NCBI GenBank assembly: GCA_036642795.1
Contig: JAVXTH010000004.1
Coordinates: 1-64,000 of the forward strand
Source: JAVXTH01 sp036642795
GTDB taxonomy: Bacteria; Bacillota_I; Bacilli_A; Erysipelotrichales; Erysipelotrichaceae
DNA: 64,000 bases
Direction of reading: 5' to 3'
The position numbers were made by a program, and so were the translations under genes. Numbering within the stretch: position 1 is the first letter of the stretch; each line of letters begins with the position of its first letter. A model generated the notes under the pieces. It worked only from the letters and a program-made list of their open reading frames with translations. It had not been told where the DNA came from and made no database searches. This document shows, piece by piece, positions 60,943 to 64,000 of the stretch.

Positions 60943-61776
60943 TTATTTTAATTTTTCTAGTAAAAGATCAACCGCAGGTTTCATCATATCATCAATCTTA
61001 GTTTGAATGGCTGCTTCAAAATCATCATCCTTATTTAGATTGGCAATCGAATCCAACATTGGTAATTCACATAATAACGTTAACTCATTCTTCGCAAGAA
61101 ATTGTTGTGTATCATCTTTTTGATGAATTGAAATATGTTTACCACAATCTGGGCATACAATATAACTCATGTTTTCAATAACACCTAAGACTTTGATTTC
61201 CATTTCTTTACACATATTGATGGCTTTTGACACAATCATCGAAACCATCGGCTGTGGTGTTGATACCATAACCACGCCTGTTAAAGGAATACTTTGCATA
61301 AGGGTTAAGGCAACATCGCCCGTTCCAGGTGGCATATCGATGAATAGAAAGTCTAATTCGCCCCAAATAACATCCGTCCAGAATTGTTTTACCGCATTGG
61401 ATACAATTGGTCCACGCCATACAACTGGCTTATTTTCTTCTTCAATTAAGAAGTTTAAAGACATTACTTTAATACCATCTTTATCAATGACTGGTTCAAT
61501 CGCATCATTACTACCATAAGCTTGTTCATGCTCCAACGATAATAAACGTGGAATACTAGGACCAGTTATATCTGCATCCATAATTCCAACCTTATAACCA
61601 CTTTTCACAAATTGCTTCGCAAGTAAAGCAGAAACCGATGACTTCCCTACTCCACCTTTACCACTCATAACCCCAATCACATATTTTATTTTATTATTAG
61701 GATTATTCTTTATTCCACAACTTTCTTCGTTCTTACCACAAGTTCCTTTACTTGGGCAACTATTACAGTCTGACAT
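60943..61776 (-). CDS. mrp: Mrp/ApbC-family iron-sulfur carrier ATPase
   Basis: P-loop ATPase thought to carry or transfer [4Fe-4S] clusters. 277 residues: Cys-rich N-terminus (CNSCPSKGTCGKNEESCG), deviant Walker A MSGKGGVGKSSV, IMDADITGPSIPRLL, FLFIDMPPGTGDVALT and C-terminal CPDC pair for the cluster. ATG 61776 is 8 bases after AAGGAG; GTG 61785 sits too close to it. Confidence 0.93.
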   Translation of the reverse strand: MSDCNSCPSKGTCGKNEESCGIKNNPNNKIKYVIGVMSGKGGVGKSSVSALLAKQFVKSGYKVGIMDADITGPSIPRLLSLEHEQAYGSNDAIEPVIDKDGIKVMSLNFLIEEENKPVVWRGPIVSNAVKQFWTDVIWGELDFLFIDMPPGTGDVALTLMQSIPLTGVVMVSTPQPMVSMIVSKAINMCKEMEIKVLGVIENMSYIVCPDCGKHISIHQKDDTQQFLAKNELTLLCELPMLDSIANLNKDDDFEAAIQTKIDDMMKPAVDLLLEKLK

Positions 61777-61805
61777 TTTATTCACTCCTTATAACTAACT
61801 TACAA

Positions 61806-61834
61806 ACTATACATTGTCTCTTAATATTTGTCAA
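61806..61834 (-). promoter_or_regulatory. SigA promoter of mrp
   Basis: Minus strand TTGACA (61834-61829), 17 bases, TATAGT (61811-61806): near-consensus. Confidence 0.85.
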
Positions 61835-61853
61835 ATTACCCTTAATTACTGCA

Positions 61854-63038
61854 TTATTTCAAATCGCTTAAAACTGATTTACCAATTGCAGGTGCTTTTA
61901 CTTCGAAATTATCTGCAATTGTTGCGCCAATGGTCGCAAAATTATCACTGATTGCTAATAAGCCATGACCAACCATAGAAGGTGAATAAGCTAAGAATGG
62001 TACCATTTCACGTGTGTGATCGCTGCCTTTATAAGTAGGATCATTTCCATGATCTGCACTGATGATTAATAAATCATCTTCTTTTAATTGATCCAATACA
62101 ATACCAAGATTCTTATCAAACATCTCAAGTTCTTTTCCATAACCTAAAACATCACGACGATGACCCCAAAGTGCATCAAAATCAACTAAGTTAACAAAAC
62201 ATAAACCAGTAAAGTCTTTCTTCATCAATTCAATTGTCTGTTCCATACCATGAACACTACTCTTTGATTTATAAGCTTCACTAATCCCTTCCCCATCAAA
62301 AATATCTTTGATTTTGCCAACACTAATAACATCATAACCGTCTTCTTTTAAATAATCTAATGTCGTCTTCGCAAATGGTTTTAAAGCATAGTCATGACGA
62401 TTTGACGTACGTTTAAATTCACCCGGTTTATTACCTAAATAAGGACGAGCAATGACACGACCGACCATCCATTCTTTCTGCATCGTAAGTTCACGGGCAA
62501 TTTCACAACAGCGATATAATTCTTCTAAGCCAAAGCTTTCTTCATGGCCACAGATTTGTAAAACACTATCAGCGGAAGTATAAACAATCATTTTCCCATG
62601 GTTAATTTCTTCTAAAGCTAATTCATCAAGAATTTCAGTACCACTTGCTGCTTTATTACCGATAATTGTTCGACCGCATCTTTTTTCAAGTTCTTTGATC
62701 AATTCATCTGGAAAGCCATGCTCAGTAAAGGTTTTAAAGGGCGTGGTAATCTGTAATCCCATCATTTCCCAATGACCGCTCATTGTATCTTTGCTGCAGG
62801 ATGCTTCTTGTAAACGCGTATAGTATCCTAATGGTTGTGTTGCCATTTCACAATGCTTTAATGGGTGTAAATTAGCCAAACCTAAACGACATAAATTAGG
62901 GATCTGGAAAGGATCCATCGCATCATCAATATGACCTAATGTATCAACTCCATAATCTCCATATTCACTCGAATCACAAGCAGCTCCGATTCCTAGTGAA
63001 TCAATAATAACGGTAAATATCCTTTTATATTTTTTCAT
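61854..63038 (-). CDS. deoB: phosphopentomutase
   Basis: Interconverts (deoxy)ribose 1- and 5-phosphate in nucleoside breakdown. 394 residues of the alkaline-phosphatase superfamily: VIDSLGIGAACDSSEYGD, DTMSGHWEMMGL with the phosphothreonine position, and metal ligands in SADHGNDPTYKGSDHTREMVP. AAGGAGGGCCCAAAGAA site. ATGA overlap with xerD upstream; xerD-deoB order as in Bacillus. Confidence 0.97.
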   Translation of the reverse strand: MKKYKRIFTVIIDSLGIGAACDSSEYGDYGVDTLGHIDDAMDPFQIPNLCRLGLANLHPLKHCEMATQPLGYYTRLQEASCSKDTMSGHWEMMGLQITTPFKTFTEHGFPDELIKELEKRCGRTIIGNKAASGTEILDELALEEINHGKMIVYTSADSVLQICGHEESFGLEELYRCCEIARELTMQKEWMVGRVIARPYLGNKPGEFKRTSNRHDYALKPFAKTTLDYLKEDGYDVISVGKIKDIFDGEGISEAYKSKSSVHGMEQTIELMKKDFTGLCFVNLVDFDALWGHRRDVLGYGKELEMFDKNLGIVLDQLKEDDLLIISADHGNDPTYKGSDHTREMVPFLAYSPSMVGHGLLAISDNFATIGATIADNFEVKAPAIGKSVLSDLK

Positions 63039-63940
63039 TTCTTTGGGCCCTCCTTATCGGCACGTGGATGAAACTGAATGTAGGCCTCTTTTAAACGTTT
63101 GTTTTGGACATGGGTATATATCTGGGTTGTTGAAATGTCCTGATGGCCTAATAATTCCTGCACAATTTTCAAATCTGCTCCTCCATCAAGTAAATGTGTA
63201 GCAAAACTATGGCGAAAACTATGTGCAGATAAATGTGAATCTAAATTTTCTATTTTAATTCTATCTTTAATTAAACTATGAACATATTGTCTTGTTAATG
63301 GATGACCTAAATGATTGATAAATAAAAAAGGACTTCGTTTCTTTTCCCAATGAAATCTTACACAATTTAAATATTGTTGAACTATTTCAATTGCTTTTTG
63401 ATTAATTGGAATCATTCTTTCTTGATCGCCTTTTCCAATACATTTTAAATATCCTTGTTCTAAGTGAATTTGATTCAGTTTTAAATTACAGCATTCACTT
63501 ACTCTTAAGCCACAACTATATAACAATTCTAATATGGCATGTTCATAAATACCTTGATCACTTTGATCAAAATCATCTAATAAAACTTGCATATCATGTT
63601 CATTTAAATACCGAGGTAACTTTCTACCAATTCTTTGATTATGAAGATAAATACTAGGATCACTAATCTTTGGATAAGTAAAAGTGATAAATTGATGAAA
63701 CGTTCGAATGGTCGTAATTAAGCGATTGATCGAACTGCCTTTTTTATGAACCTGTTGTTGCTGGATAAAATCTTGTAATAAATCAAAATCAATTTGATCC
63801 ATTGAACTAATTTCATGATCCATTAAAAAAGTATAATATAATGTTAAGTCACTTTGATAAGCGTGGACTGTCGTCATCTGTTTTTGATCCACTACCGATA
63901 TGTAATGAATATAATCTTCGATGGCATCTTTAACTTGCAT
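63035..63940 (-). CDS. xerD: tyrosine recombinase XerD
   Basis: Resolves chromosome dimers at dif with XerC. 301 residues: N-terminal SAM-like core-binding domain, catalytic R in LLYSCGLRVSECCNL, HSFRHSFATHLLDGGADLKIVQELLGH and the nucleophile Tyr in TTQIYTHV. ATG 63940 follows AAGGTGATAATT. Location beside deoB supports XerD over XerC. Confidence 0.94.
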   Translation of the reverse strand: MQVKDAIEDYIHYISVVDQKQMTTVHAYQSDLTLYYTFLMDHEISSMDQIDFDLLQDFIQQQQVHKKGSSINRLITTIRTFHQFITFTYPKISDPSIYLHNQRIGRKLPRYLNEHDMQVLLDDFDQSDQGIYEHAILELLYSCGLRVSECCNLKLNQIHLEQGYLKCIGKGDQERMIPINQKAIEIVQQYLNCVRFHWEKKRSPFLFINHLGHPLTRQYVHSLIKDRIKIENLDSHLSAHSFRHSFATHLLDGGADLKIVQELLGHQDISTTQIYTHVQNKRLKEAYIQFHPRADKEGPKK

Positions 63941-63956
63941 AATTATCACCTTCCTT

Positions 63957-63965
63957 ATTATATCA
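63957..63965 (-). promoter_or_regulatory. extended -10 promoter of xerD-deoB
   Basis: Minus strand TGATATAAT (TGn plus TATAAT), 17 bases before the xerD start codon. The last 35 bases of the window hold nothing else recognised. Confidence 0.6.
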
Positions 63966-64000
63966 CGTTACGATTCAATTAACCTATTACTTTACCCCTA

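Noticed and set aside
61169..61519. 116-codon plus-strand frame opposite mrp
   Set aside because: Lies inside a conserved ATPase gene on the other strand and has no initiation signal.

Overview
The window is a low-GC (about one-third G+C), gene-dense chromosomal segment from a spore-forming member of the Bacillota. The evidence is spoVAC-D-E-F, a dacB-spmA-spmB cluster, yqfC-yqfD, spoIVA, a dnaG-sigA-trmK-ispH-cshB-nfo-ispG block in Bacillus-like order, an alpha2-type glycyl-tRNA synthetase, and strong AGGAGG ribosome binding sites. Overall flavour (no yqfF in the phoH-era block, MurE with a DPR motif, noncanonical EF-P) suggests Erysipelotrichia or a relative; that placement is inference. 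I saw no tRNA, rRNA, CRISPR array, insertion sequence or prophage; this is core chromosome with a few lineage-specific genes.

Layout. 1-5030: an aldehyde dehydrogenase cut by the left edge, a stand-alone YabN-type methylase domain, a two-HTH regulator with a palindromic operator (TTCGTTATAACGAA type), and a BTAD-type regulator with a GGDEF-like tail. 5109-8255: spoVA operon. 8306-12502: scpAB, dacB-spmA-spmB, rluB. 12602-16545: a hypothetical gene, mtaB, murE, rpsU. 16684-18772: yqfC-yqfD-phoH. 18773-27975: a phosphate block (response regulator and kinase, pstSCAB, phoU, a GT2 glycosyltransferase, and convergent nptA), which sits between phoH and ybeY. 28145-30949: ybeY, dgkA, cdd, era, recO. 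31136-40565: glyS, dnaG, sigA, trmK, ispH(-), cshB, nfo, ispG(-). 40698-45173: a class B PBP, rpmG, an MBL hydrolase, a MATE exporter. 45247-49096: comGA-GG competence pilus operon plus a small membrane protein. 49188-57722: efp, a tail-anchored coiled-coil protein, cmk, der, gpsA, prfC, xpt(-), spoIVA. 57904-60846: hup, a secreted DUF5011-like protein, a gene-poor stretch with a large stem-loop, and two small membrane-associated ORFs. 60943-63940 (minus): mrp, deoB, xerD.

How it works together. At least ten genes serve spore formation: dipicolinate uptake (SpoVA), cortex and dehydration (DacB, SpmA, SpmB), YqfC/YqfD, and the coat basement layer (SpoIVA); several have candidate SigE or SigF/G promoters upstream. 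The phosphate genes form a regulon: a direct-repeat Pho box lies upstream of pstS, directly downstream of the two-component genes presumed to read it. The most unusual molecules are a PstS whose two halves are in swapped (circularly permuted) order, a PstA with a large PDZ-like extracytoplasmic insertion, an EF-P with Met instead of Lys at the loop tip, a DacB with KCG in place of KTG, and an spmB with no conventional start codon where homology says the protein begins.
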